A stretch of 64,000 nt of DNA from Lewinellaceae bacterium (GTDB taxonomy: Bacteria > Bacteroidota > Bacteroidia > Chitinophagales > Saprospiraceae): contig JACJYR010000005.1 in the NCBI GenBank assembly GCA_020636005.1, positions 1-64,000 on the forward strand, read 5' to 3'. Of the stretch, positions 6,681 through 17,300 are shown one piece after another. Under the pieces are notes generated by a model, which worked only from the letters and a program-made list of their open reading frames with translations, did no database searches and had not been told where the DNA came from. The position numbers and the translations under genes are program-made. Position 1 is the first letter of the stretch, and every line of letters begins with the position of its first letter.

Positions 6681-7682
6681 ATGAAAAAACACTTCACCAC
6701 CTGGCTGATTGCAGGGCTTTTCCTGCACTTGGCCCACAGTCAGACCCTGTATGTAAAAGATGGCGCCACGGGCGATGGCTATTCCTGGGAAAGCCCCCTC
6801 GGCAACCTCCAAAAAGCCCTTCGCATTGCTGCGCCCGGCGCTCAAATCTGGGTGGCACAGGGCAACTACTTACCTGTTGATTGCATTGAGTGCAGCCCTT
6901 TAGAGCGGGCCATTGCTTTCGAAATTCCCGCAAGTGTCAGGCTGTATGGCGGCTTTAAGGGCACTGAGTCTTCCCTGGAGGAAAGGGACTGGAAATCGAA
7001 TCCGACCATACTGAGCGGGAACATCGGCCGGGCGGACTGCTATGACAACTCCCAGACGGTTGTCCGGTTTGAGAATGTACCCGAGACAACCGTATTGGAT
7101 GGGTTTTTCATCCTGAACGGCCATGCCGAACAGGAAGGCAGGCCCGGGAACCCCTGCCGGAGCGGTGCCGGTGTTTTCAACCACTGTTCGAACAAGGGCG
7201 GACGCTCCAACCCCCTGATACAGCATTGCATTTTCATGGACAACTACGCCTGGGAGGGTGCGGCCATTTTCAATTTCAGTGAAAAAGGAAATGCCGGGGC
7301 TACCATCAAAAATTGTTTTTTTGTGAAAAACGAATCCAAACTGGCCGGCGGGGCAGTATTAGACAATATTGTGGCTGGAACAGGCCATTCAAGCATCTAC
7401 AGTTGCCGGTTCGTGAACAACACCGCCGCCTTCGGGGGAGCCTATTTTTGTAACGGGGCTTCGGCCGGGGTGGAAGTTTTTTCGAATTGCACTTTTATCA
7501 ATAACCGTTCGGGCTTCGGCGGTGCCGCCTTCCTGCTCACGGGTGGGGAAAAACTTGACCAATGGGGCCTCGGCTGCATTTTTAAGGACAACCATGCCAG
7601 GGAGGGCAACGATTTCTTTTTTCAGGAGGGTTTCCAATTGCCCGCCAGCCTGGAAGGCTTGACCGAAACAAAAGGATTGTAA
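6681..7682 (+). CDS. secreted parallel beta-helix repeat protein
   Basis: This 333-residue protein starts with a clear signal peptide (charged MKKH, a hydrophobic run, cleavage near LAHSQ). The start at 6681 was chosen for that reason over the upstream Met at 6591. The body begins YVKDGATGDGYSWESPLGNLQKAL, the standard opening of DUF1565 / right-handed beta-helix proteins. It continues with repeated turns such as NPLIQHCIFMDNYAWEGAAIFN and IYSCRFVNNTAAFGGAYF, as in Pmp-like and pectate-lyase-fold repeats. Such proteins are exported and bind or cleave polysaccharides, or act as adhesins; no catalytic residues are evident. No type IX sorting domain is visible and it ends soon after the last turn, so it may be shorter than relatives. 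A strong hairpin follows. Confidence 0.8.
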   Translation: MKKHFTTWLIAGLFLHLAHSQTLYVKDGATGDGYSWESPLGNLQKALRIAAPGAQIWVAQGNYLPVDCIECSPLERAIAFEIPASVRLYGGFKGTESSLEERDWKSNPTILSGNIGRADCYDNSQTVVRFENVPETTVLDGFFILNGHAEQEGRPGNPCRSGAGVFNHCSNKGGRSNPLIQHCIFMDNYAWEGAAIFNFSEKGNAGATIKNCFFVKNESKLAGGAVLDNIVAGTGHSSIYSCRFVNNTAAFGGAYFCNGASAGVEVFSNCTFINNRSGFGGAAFLLTGGEKLDQWGLGCIFKDNHAREGNDFFFQEGFQLPASLEGLTETKGL

Positions 7683-7705
7683 TTTTTTTTTTGAGCAAAC
7701 GTCAA

Positions 7706-7743
7706 AGAGGCTCGCCTAAAACTAAAGTCTTAGGCGAGCCTCT
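7706..7743. terminator. 14-bp perfect hairpin between convergent genes
   Basis: AGAGGCTCGCCTAA (7706-7719) and TTAGGCGAGCCTCT (7730-7743) are perfectly complementary, with a ten-base loop. It lies between the stop codons of two convergent genes and is probably a shared terminator, although neither strand shows the usual T tract straight after the stem. Confidence 0.6.
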
Positions 7744-7779
7744 CCGTATTTGGTCCAATATTGATGGTACTGTCGAAAA

Positions 7780-10200
7780 TCAATGATCCTTCGGAGCACG
7801 ATCAATTTTTCCGGGCGGATTGTCAATGTATTTCACGTCCAGCCCATCTACCTGGTGGTACAGTATCCTGACTTCCGTCCGGCGGTTGAATTGATGCTCC
7901 TCTTCGGTACATTCCACGTCGTCCCGGCAACCATTTCTCGGTTGCGACTCACCATAGCCACGGGCGATGATCCGCCGCCGGTCAATGCCACGCAGGGATA
8001 TGTAATCCACGGCAGCCTCTGCCCGGGCCTGGGAAAGCTGCTGGTTGTATTCCCTGGTGCCACGGGAGTCGGTATGCGATCCGATTTCGATCACCATGCT
8101 CGGATATTGTTTCATCATGTCCACCACGAGGTCAAGGTCGGCACGGGCATCGTCCCGGATGTAGGATTGATCAAAATCATAGAAAATATTCTTGAGTTCG
8201 ACCGCTTCCCCTACCTTGATTTTCTGTCCGGCAAACAATAACTCACTGGAATTGACGGGGGACAGCAAAATCTCTGTGGTCAGCACGCCCCCACTCTCAC
8301 AGTCCCGGCCGACCGTGGTAACATCAGCCACACCTGCCTGGAAATTGGTTTTTTCCCCTCTCAACAAAAACTCACAATCGCATTCCAGGCAAGGGAAAAC
8401 GAAAGTTCCGTCTTTTGAAGAGGTAGTTTTGACCTCCTCGCCCGTACATAGATTTATCATCATCACCGTTACCCCCGGAATATTTTTGTTTTTCAATTTT
8501 CCATTCACGGTCTTGCCTTCCAGCACCAGGCAATTGCCGAAATCCATCACAATGGGGACACAAGTCCCTGCCCACTGCGCCAGATCTTCACCTTCCGGCC
8601 CAATGGTTTTTTCCGCCAACAGGTAGCCATTTTTTCTCGCTTCCAATTTGTAAGAACTGCCTGGGCGGAGCTCCATGCTAAATTCGCCGTTTTCATCCGT
8701 AGTATAAATGGGCAGCGAGGCATTTCCCTGTTCGATGTCCCTTTTGAGTTTAAGGATATACTCGTTTTTCTGATCCGTTTCCACCAGCCGCATCAAGAAC
8801 TCTTCGTTGAGCTCCACCTCGCCGCCGGCTTCGGTTATTTCGCTGACCGTTACTGTTGCCCCTTTGAGCCGTTCCGCACTTTTGGCATCCGAAACACAAA
8901 TGGTGACAGGGACTTTTCCCGCTTGCCTGGCTATCGGTTCACTAATTTTGAAGCTGTAAATGTCGTCCTTTCCTACCCCACCCTCCCGGTCGGAGGAAAG
9001 GTAGCCTTCTGTTTTGGTAACATTTAAAATGAACCCGAAGTCGTCTTTGGACGAATTGAACGGTGTGCCCATATTTTTGACCTGCATCCAAATGGAATCG
9101 TTGAGGGAATAACTGGAAAAAATATCCAGCCCCCCAAGGCCGCCCCAGCCGTCGGAAGAAAAATAGAGCGTACCGTCATCGTGAACGAATGGGAACAGCT
9201 CGTTGCCCGGCGTATTGATTTCGGGGCCCAGGTTTACGGGAGTGCCCCATTTACCACCTGAATACGAGACCATGTACAAATCCATCTCGCCATAGCCTCC
9301 GGGTCGGTCGGATGCAAAAAACAGGCGTGTGCCATCGGGTGAAATGGCCGGGTGCACCTCTTCATACTCCACTGTATTGAACGGCAGTTCCGTGGGCGCC
9401 AACCAGTTGTTGTCTTCCCAGGTGGATGTGTAGATGTTTTGCTTCATCACGCCCTTGCTATTGTTCCTGCGTTTGCCGTTGTTGAAATCGTTCCGGGTAA
9501 AGAATATTTTACGGTCGTTTTGGGCAAATACCACTGGCCCTTCATGGTACTTGGTGGTGAGGGTATGCGAAAAAGGTTCTGGCTCGTTCAAGCTTCCGTT
9601 TTCATTTTCGCTGGCATAAAACAAGGCCATAAAATGGTCATCCGTCCACTTGTCTTTTCTCCCCTCGCCTTTGTCGCCCATGCCACGGGATGAAACGAAC
9701 ACGATCCCATTTTTGAAATAGGCCGGGCTGAAGTCCATGCTCTCCGTGTTCAGGGCGGCCTCGTTTTTTAAGGCTACCCCGGTATGCTTAAACTCGGCAA
9801 TCCGGTCTATTGCATTTGCCAGCAGTTGGCCACGGTTGTCGCTGGCATCGCTCCCCAGCATTTTGCTGTAGGTGAGGTAGTTGGCCTTGGCCAGTTCGAG
9901 CCTGCCATTGCTTTGCAGCATCTGGGCATAGTACAAAAAATGGATTGGCTCCTTGCAGCCCTGCACCAGTTGCGCATACCAAATCTCAGCGTTTTCGGTA
10001 TCGTGGTTCAGGCGGTAGCTATTGGCGATACGGGCCAAATCCTCCTGGCTCAATTCCTCCATTTTTTCATAGGCAGGAATGGCCAGCTTATAGCCAAGCT
10101 CGTCGTACAATTTGTCTGCCTTGGCTTTCTGGCTGGTAGCCCAAAAAGGCAGGCAGCAGAGCAACAGGGCGAAAAAGAATGGGCTATTTTTGGTAATCAT
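7780..10200 (-). CDS. OmpA-family protein with TPR and PD40 repeats (T9SS-associated, PorE-like)
   Basis: This 806-residue protein has a signal peptide (about 24 residues). A TPR-like N-terminal part (25-140) is followed by WD40-like PD40 beta-propeller repeats at about 150-420 (for example HPAISPDGTRLFFASDRPGG and GTLYFSSDGWGGLGGLDIF). Carboxypeptidase-regulatory-like beta domains occupy 430-680, and the OmpA peptidoglycan-binding domain 690-790 (IGSHTDSRGTREYNQQLSQ ARA). The order TPR-PD40-CpxD-OmpA is that of PorE, which tethers the T9SS outer-membrane complex to peptidoglycan. Many Bacteroidota carry such a protein beside each PorP/SprF paralogue. Here it is the last gene of a minus-strand operon, 54 bases after the PorP/SprF gene. 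The role as an accessory anchor for the giant adhesin is inferred from context. Confidence 0.88.
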   Translation of the reverse strand: MITKNSPFFFALLLCCLPFWATSQKAKADKLYDELGYKLAIPAYEKMEELSQEDLARIANSYRLNHDTENAEIWYAQLVQGCKEPIHFLYYAQMLQSNGRLELAKANYLTYSKMLGSDASDNRGQLLANAIDRIAEFKHTGVALKNEAALNTESMDFSPAYFKNGIVFVSSRGMGDKGEGRKDKWTDDHFMALFYASENENGSLNEPEPFSHTLTTKYHEGPVVFAQNDRKIFFTRNDFNNGKRRNNSKGVMKQNIYTSTWEDNNWLAPTELPFNTVEYEEVHPAISPDGTRLFFASDRPGGYGEMDLYMVSYSGGKWGTPVNLGPEINTPGNELFPFVHDDGTLYFSSDGWGGLGGLDIFSSYSLNDSIWMQVKNMGTPFNSSKDDFGFILNVTKTEGYLSSDREGGVGKDDIYSFKISEPIARQAGKVPVTICVSDAKSAERLKGATVTVSEITEAGGEVELNEEFLMRLVETDQKNEYILKLKRDIEQGNASLPIYTTDENGEFSMELRPGSSYKLEARKNGYLLAEKTIGPEGEDLAQWAGTCVPIVMDFGNCLVLEGKTVNGKLKNKNIPGVTVMMINLCTGEEVKTTSSKDGTFVFPCLECDCEFLLRGEKTNFQAGVADVTTVGRDCESGGVLTTEILLSPVNSSELLFAGQKIKVGEAVELKNIFYDFDQSYIRDDARADLDLVVDMMKQYPSMVIEIGSHTDSRGTREYNQQLSQARAEAAVDYISLRGIDRRRIIARGYGESQPRNGCRDDVECTEEEHQFNRRTEVRILYHQVDGLDVKYIDNPPGKIDRAPKDH

Positions 10201-10254
10201 GCTTGAATTATTTTTTCAGTCTTCGGTAATGGCTGGCCATCTGGAAAGCCGTTG

Positions 10255-11205
10255 TTAGAAAAAGAACCTGGGGTTGGTCAGGCGGTCGTCCTTTGTCTTC
10301 AAACATTTTTCAACCATGATCTCAAACGACCCGGACTGGTATTGCCGCACTGCCGACAGTGACAGGTCATAGGCAGCCCCTATCTTGAAACCGCCTTCAA
10401 ATTGCATATACAACAAGAAATCCACCGACTCGCCGACGCTGTTGCGGATGCCCCCCATGCGGTAGGTTGCGCCCACCCCCAGGCGGTCGGCAAAAACGAA
10501 GGTGCCGTTGATCTCCAAATCAACGGGGGCATTCTTTACTTGTTTGTACAACATGGCAGGTTTGAATTTCACCTTTTGGCCCATGTCCACCCGCAGGCCG
10601 GCCATGGCGTAAAAATGTGCCTTTTCCAAAGCTATGTCCGTGTTGTCAACAATGGCCGTTTCGTACAGTGAAATATCGTTGTTGAAGATATAGGGCGCAG
10701 AAATGCCCGCATAAAACAAGTCCGACAAATAATAAACACCGGCCCCGAAATTGGGCAAGATCCTGCGGGCATTGCCCTCCAGGACGGCCACATCGTTTTG
10801 GATGATGGATTCTGTTTTTGAAAAATCAACATTATAGCTGCGCATGCTGCCCTGTAAGCCAATGCTAAGGGTGCTTTTCTCAATTTTTATGCGGTAGGCA
10901 TAGGACAGGTTGAGCCAAAAGGAATTGGTCGGCCCGATCTTGTCGTGCTGGATGGAGACGCCCATCCCGACCCGTTTGGCAAAAAGTGGTGTGTGAAAAT
11001 TAAATGCCTGTGAAACGGGCGCCCCATCAAAACCCACCCACTGGCTGCGGTGGATGGCAGAAATGCAGGGCACTTCGTGTGAACCTGCATAAGCAGGGTT
11101 GAAGGCCAGTTTGTTGAACATGAACTGGGTATAGTGTACCCCTTGCTGGGAGTAAGCCATACCTGTAAAAAAGAAAGCCAATAAAAGTGGTAAATAGTAT
11201 TTCAT
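10255..11205 (-). CDS. PorP/SprF family type IX secretion outer-membrane protein
   Basis: This 316-residue protein has a signal peptide and the family signature QGVHYTQFMFNKLAFNPAYAG straight after it, followed by alternating beta strands of an outer-membrane barrel. It ends with FEIMVEKCLKTKDDRLTNPRFFF, and the aromatic C-terminus is typical of barrels. In Flavobacterium johnsoniae SprF is needed specifically to secrete or attach SprB, and SprF/PorP paralogues generally sit just downstream of an adhesin with a type B sorting domain. Exactly that arrangement is seen here: the 7245-residue type B adhesin ends 168 bases upstream and the PD40-OmpA gene follows. The family call is secure; pairing with the giant adhesin follows from the known SprB/SprF precedent. 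Confidence 0.93.
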   Translation of the reverse strand: MKYYLPLLLAFFFTGMAYSQQGVHYTQFMFNKLAFNPAYAGSHEVPCISAIHRSQWVGFDGAPVSQAFNFHTPLFAKRVGMGVSIQHDKIGPTNSFWLNLSYAYRIKIEKSTLSIGLQGSMRSYNVDFSKTESIIQNDVAVLEGNARRILPNFGAGVYYLSDLFYAGISAPYIFNNDISLYETAIVDNTDIALEKAHFYAMAGLRVDMGQKVKFKPAMLYKQVKNAPVDLEINGTFVFADRLGVGATYRMGGIRNSVGESVDFLLYMQFEGGFKIGAAYDLSLSAVRQYQSGSFEIMVEKCLKTKDDRLTNPRFFF

Positions 11206-11274
11206 GATTCGATATTTTACACGAGATTAAATTTACAATACCTGGGAAAAACCATTTTTCGCCGGTAGAAAGCG

Positions 11275-11332
11275 GGAGTTGGGGTTGGGTTTTAGCAAGA
11301 CATTTTTGAGGCAAAACCCTTTCCGAAACTCC
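11275..11332 (-). promoter_or_regulatory. long intercistronic hairpin between the giant adhesin and PorP/SprF genes
   Basis: In the transcribed (minus) sense GGAGTT pairs with AACTCC as the outer stem (11327-11332 with 11275-11280). GGGTTTT pairs with AAAACCC as the inner stem (11313-11319 with 11287-11293), with small symmetric internal loops and a 19-base apical loop. No T tract follows, so it is not a standard terminator. It may set mRNA stability or partial attenuation between a 21.7-kb gene and its much shorter partner gene. Confidence 0.5.
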
Positions 11333-11372
11333 AGCTTTCAACATAGTTTCATTTCAATATAACAGGCCCGTT

Positions 11373-14300
11373 TTACCGCTGAAGGAAAATATATCCCTTC
11401 AGCACGGTATCGTTGCCATCGTTCAGTTTTAGAATATAGAAGTAGGTGCCCACCGGCAAATCATTGTTCTTGTAGGTGCCGAGCCAATCATTCCGGTAAT
11501 CGTCGCTGTGCATCACCTCATCGCCCCAGCGGTTGAAAACCGTCAGGTCGCTGCCCTCATAAACCTGCAGGCAGGGGATGAAAAACTCATCGTTTACGCC
11601 ATCACCGTTCGGGGTGAAAACGCTCGGCACATTGCAGGGCGAATCGAGCCCAACTTCGATGGTTGCTTTGGCAATAGCACACTCGTCAGGACAGAAAATA
11701 TTGCACAGTTGGTATTCAAACATGTCTGTGCCGATAAAGCCTCCGTCCGGTTGATAGGTAAACTGGCCATTGTCCTGCAGAATAATCACGCCATGGGTGG
11801 TCTGCGTCAGAATTTCAACCAAATAGCCATCCGCATTCGCCACGTCGTTCAGGAGGATGGTCGAGTCCAGGCGCTCGAAATAACCAATTGAATAAAGGTC
11901 ATCTGTTGCAATGGGGAAACCATCCAAAGTGACCATCACCGTATCGGAAGAGGTAATGCCGCAGGCACCGCTGATTATAGACCAGACATACCCATTTTCG
12001 CCTCCCGGCAAATTGACCACAAGGGTAGAAAGGCTGTTCGGATTGATAATGGAGCCGTTCGGATTGGCAGGATCAAGCTGGCTCCACTGTCCAGTACCAT
12101 TGAACTGCAGCGGGAAAGCAGAAAGGCTCACCGTGTCTTTGCAAACGAACAAGTCATCCCCGACAAAAGCCACATCCTGTGAAGGCACATCTACCTCGGC
12201 AGCGGCAAAGGCATCTTCGCCAGCACTGTTGATGGCCGATGGATCAGTTTCACAACCGTTGATGGCGGCTACCACATAGTAGGTGCTATTGATGCTGGGC
12301 TGGGCATTGTCGAAAATGAGTTGTGCCCCTGTCCCCACCTGGAAGTTTCCGATGGAATCATACCAGGAATAAGCAAGTGACGAGTCTATGTTGGCTACTT
12401 CCAGCACCAAATCCTCTCCCACGCAGACCGGGCCGTTGGAAACCACAATTGGAACTGCCGGTGTCTCCTGCACATATACGTCCGTGAAATTCTGGCCGGA
12501 AGCGCAGCCGGCCACGTTGACGATGACAGAATACTGCCCTTGGTTCGACAAAGAAGCAGCCGGTATGACCGGATTAGAGACAAAGGAAACAAAGCCCCCT
12601 GGGCCAGTCCACTGGTAGGTAGCGCCCGGTATGAACGGTGTTTGCAGTTGAATTTCATCCCCAAAACAGGCCGGGTTGGCCTGGCTGGTATTGTTGGTGG
12701 CGGGAGGAATGCCAGGAATATTGACAACTTCCACATAGGATGGTGCCGATGTAAGGGAGGAACAGCCATCCACGATAACCGTCACGAAGTAGTTGCCCTC
12801 ATCAGCTTGCGTAAGCGAATCGAGCACGGGGTTTTGCAAATTGGAAGTAAAGCCGTTCGGCCCTGTCCATTCGTACACCACGCTTAAACCGTTCGACACG
12901 GAAGGAGTGCTCAACTGGATTATTTCACCTTCGCAGGCCGGGCCGTTGTTGACCACGATGGGCGTACTCGGCTGGGCAGTGACCAATACCTGGGTGGATA
13001 TCGGGTTTGAAATGCATCCGCCGTTTTTCACGACCAGCACATAAATGCCTGCGTTAAAAGTACTCCCCCCTAAAATCACCGGGTCTTCCACAAAAGAGGA
13101 GAATCCGTTTGGCCCTGTCCAGGTGTATTGGGCACCTGCAATGGTCGGTGCTTCCAGTTGGATGGTCTCGCCAGCACAGTAAGGCCCTGTATTGGTTACG
13201 CTCTGTACATCTGGCATATCCATCACTTCCACTTCTACCATCGTCGCATCTTCGGACATGCACCCCGCTACTTCCACCAGGAGGAAATATTGGTGCATAC
13301 CTGGCGCCACATTGAACAGGGAAGGGTTCGGCACGGTCGTGAGCAGTTCACCGGTCGGCGTTCCGAATGGGTCGCCTTCGTACCAAAAGAACGTACCGCC
13401 TGGAACCGGCCCAGTGATCAGTTCAACGACTTCATCCTCGCAAACAACCGGCCCGTTGCTAAGTGCGGGCGGAGCGGAAGGAACCTGGTGAATGGAGAGG
13501 TTTACAGCTACGGACTCCTCAGAAGGGCAACCGCTCGGGCTGAGCACACGCACCCTCCATCCGCCACCCACATAAAGCGACGGGTGGTCTTGCAGGGTGA
13601 TAAAAGTTGAGTTGGTGGTCGTCCAGATTGGGTTATCCGGATCGCCGAGGGTGCCAAAATTGCTGTTGATAGTGGATGTTGGTGAAATCCACTGGTAGGA
13701 AGCTCCGGACACCAGGGCTGTTTGGAGGAAAATGGTATCGCCCTGGCAAATATTGGATGCTGTCTGCAGCACTGGTTTGGCTGGGGTAGCCTCAACCATT
13801 ACTGCCACAGTGCCTGGTGCAGATGGACAGTTGTTTTCAAAAACAACCAGGTTATATGTTCCTGCCGATGCCGTTGTCGTCCCAAGTACCGCAGGTGGGT
13901 TTTGAAGATTGGACACAAAGCCATTCGGCCCCGACCAGAGATACCCGTCGGCAACGGTATTCGTCGAGAGTGCCAGCACGCCGCCCTGGCATATCGAGAA
14001 GTCGGCAGGCATGGACGGTGGTGCAGGTATTGGCGTCACCGCCACATTCACCTGGGCAGATACCAAAGACGTGCAACCGTCAACCGTCACAGACATCTGG
14101 TATTGGCCGTTGTGGTCGGTGGCATTGACCGAACCGATAATCAGCGAGGGCGCATCGGTCTGGATAACCTGCCCGGTTGGAGTCGTCCAGTTGTAGGTGA
14201 CGACTGCGCCGTTGTAGGGTACTGTTTCCAACTCCAATGTTTCCCCTTCACAAAGCGACTGGCTGCTCACAGACAAAGTAGGTGTTGTTGGAATGCTGGA

Positions 14301-17300
14301 AATCTGGACCACCGTGGCATTGGTAGCAGACTGGCAGCCAAGTACATCCTGCACGATCAACGTGTAGGTACCGGAGGCACCGCTTGTCACATTCGGAATG
14401 ACCGGATTTTCGAAGGTAGATATGAAACCGTTCGGGCCGCTCCACTGGAAACTGTAAGGCGGTGTGCCGCCCATGGGGTTGGCCAGCAATTCCAAATCGT
14501 CAATGGCCACCGAACATGGGATGGCGTTGTTGACCGGGGAAGCTGTTGGAGCTTCATTCACCTGCAGGGAATAGGCTGTTGACCAAACCGAGGTACACCC
14601 ATCCACGGTCACTTTCACCTGGTAGTCGCCGATGCTACCCATATTGGCCTGTTGGATAGCGAAAATTGGCGCATCCGGGTAATCGCCGGCAGTGGTGCTC
14701 CCGTTCGGGCCAACCCACTCGTAAGACACATCAAACCCTGCATAGGTGGGTGCTTGCAATACAATTTCCCCGCCTTCGCATACAGGGCCGTTGGCTGTGA
14801 CAAACGGCTCATCCGGCGAGGTCGTCACATCCACCACCGTAGTAGCTTCGCCGGTACAACCTTGTGTGCTGGTAACGACTACCGTATAATTCCCATCATC
14901 CGCAGAACTGACATTGGGCACAATGGGATTTTGCAAAGTGGAACTGAAGCCATTCGGGCCGCTCCAGGCCCAGGTGTATGGACTTGCCCCACCATTGACA
15001 ACCGAAGAAAGGTTCATATCCGTCATCGGCGTCACGCATTCGGTTCCGTCATTGCCAGCGCTTACCACTGGCGCTTCATAGATGGTTAATACATAGGGCT
15101 CGGAAACCACAGAAGTACACCCATCTACAGTCACCTGTACAGTGTATGCGCCACCTGCACTGAGCGGCGCGATATCCATGCCGATGAAATTTGAATTGGG
15201 GTAGTCACCGCCGCTGGTCGAGCCGTTCGGCCCCGTCCATTCGTAGCTCACGTCCACGCCGTTGTAAACAGGGATTTCCAGCACTGCCTCCGACCCTTCG
15301 CACACCGGCCCGTTGGCAAAAATGACAGGCTCGGCGGGCGGGGTCGTCACGTCCACCACCGTGGAGGCGGAGGCGGTGCAACCGTTGAAGTCGGTCAGCA
15401 GAACGGTATAGGTGCCCGAACTGCCGGAAGCCGTGTTCGGCACAATGGGGTTTTGTGCGGCGGAGCCAAAACCGTTCGGCCCGCTCCACTGGAAGGTATA
15501 TGGGGCAGCGCCGCCGGATGCGGACGCCGCCAGGTTAAGGTCGGTCATCGGCGCCGTGCACTCGGTGCCGTCGTTCGTGGCCGTCACCACGGGCGTTTCA
15601 AAAATCAACAGCTCGTAGGCCCCGCTGGTTATCGTGCAGCCGTCCACGACGATGGTCACGGAGTAGCTGCCCGCATGGGCAAGGGCCGCCGGGGCAATGG
15701 TGATCTGGTTGCTGTTCAGGCCGGTGATGTTGGCAGTGGAACCTGGAAGGCTCCAGTTGTAGGACACGCTCACGCCCTGGTAGCCCGGCACGGAGAGGGT
15801 CACGGTGCTGCCCTCGCAGGCCTGCCCGCTGCCCGTGACGACCGGCATGGCGAGGACGTCGCTGATGCCGGACACTTCCACGGTCCGGGTATCCGAGCAC
15901 CCGTTCTCGTCGGTCACCGTGAGGGTGTAGGAGCCGTTGTAGCTTTCCGCCACGTCCGCTACCAAGGGGTTTTCCTCGGTGGAGGCGAAGCCGTTCGGCC
16001 CCGTCCATAAGAAACCAAGGACGCTGCCGCTGCCCGGGGCCGCATTCGCAAAAAACTGCAGGTCGCTGGGCGAACAGTCGGTGTTCAGCGTGTAAGAATA
16101 ACTGGGCAAAACTTCCGGCGCCTCGTTGATGGTCACTGCCAATGGTTCTGAGAGAACGGAAGTGCAACCGTCCACCGTGACCTGCACCGTGTAGCTGCCG
16201 CTTGCGCTGGCGCCCGCCAGGTCAACCACGACAACCGCAACATCGGGGTAGGCGCCGCTGCTGGTCGTGCCCGCAGGCCCGGCCCAGTCGTAGTGCACGT
16301 CCAGCCCGTTGTAGGCCGGGGCCGTGATGACCAGTTGGCCGCCCTCGCACAGCGGGCCGTTGTACGACAGGGCGGGCTTGTCCGGCGAGGTCGTCACGTC
16401 CACCACCGTCTCCGCTTGCGCAGTACAGCCGTTGGCATCCGTCAGCGTCACGGTGTAGGTGCCGGAAAGGTTGTTGGCGGCATTGGGCAAAATTGGGGCC
16501 TGGCCGATGGATGCGAAGCCGTTCGGCCCCGTCCATGCAAAAGTGTAGGGGGCGGTGCCGCCCGCTGCGCTTGCGCCCAGGTTCAGGTCCGTCATCGGTG
16601 CCGTGCACTCGGTGCCGTCGTTGGTGGCCGCCACCGTTGGCGCTTCGTTGACCACGAGCACGTACGGCACGGAAACCACCGAGCTGCAACCGTCCACAAC
16701 GACCCTCACCGTGTAGCCGCCCGCATCGCCTATGCCGGCATGGCCAAGCTGCAGGTAGGGCGCATCCGGGTAGTCGCCGCCGCTGGTCGAGCCGTTCGGC
16801 CCCGTCCATTCGTAGCTCACGTCCACGCCGTTGTAAACAGGGATTTCCAGCACAGCCTCCGACCCTTCGCACACCGGCCCGTTGGCAAAAATGACAGGCT
16901 CGGCGGGCGGGGTCGTCACGTCCACCACCGTGGAGGCGGAGGCGGTGCAACCGTTGAAGTCGGTCAGCAGAACGGTATAGGTGCCCGAACTGCCGGAAGC
17001 CGTGTTCGGCACGATGGGGTTTTGTGCGGCGGAGCCAAAACCGTTCGGCCCGCTCCACTGAAAGGTATATGGGGCAGCGCCGCCGGATGCGGACGCCGCC
17101 AGGTTAAGGTCGGTCATCGGCGCCGTGCACTCGGTGCCGTCGTTGGTGGCCGTCACCACGGGCGTTTCAAAAATCAACAGCTCATAGGCCCCGCTGGTTA
17201 TCGTGCAGCCGTCCACGACGATGGTCACGGAGTAGCTGCCAGCATGGGCAAGGGCCGCCGGGGCAATGGTGATCTGGTTGCTGTTCAGGCCGGTGATGTT

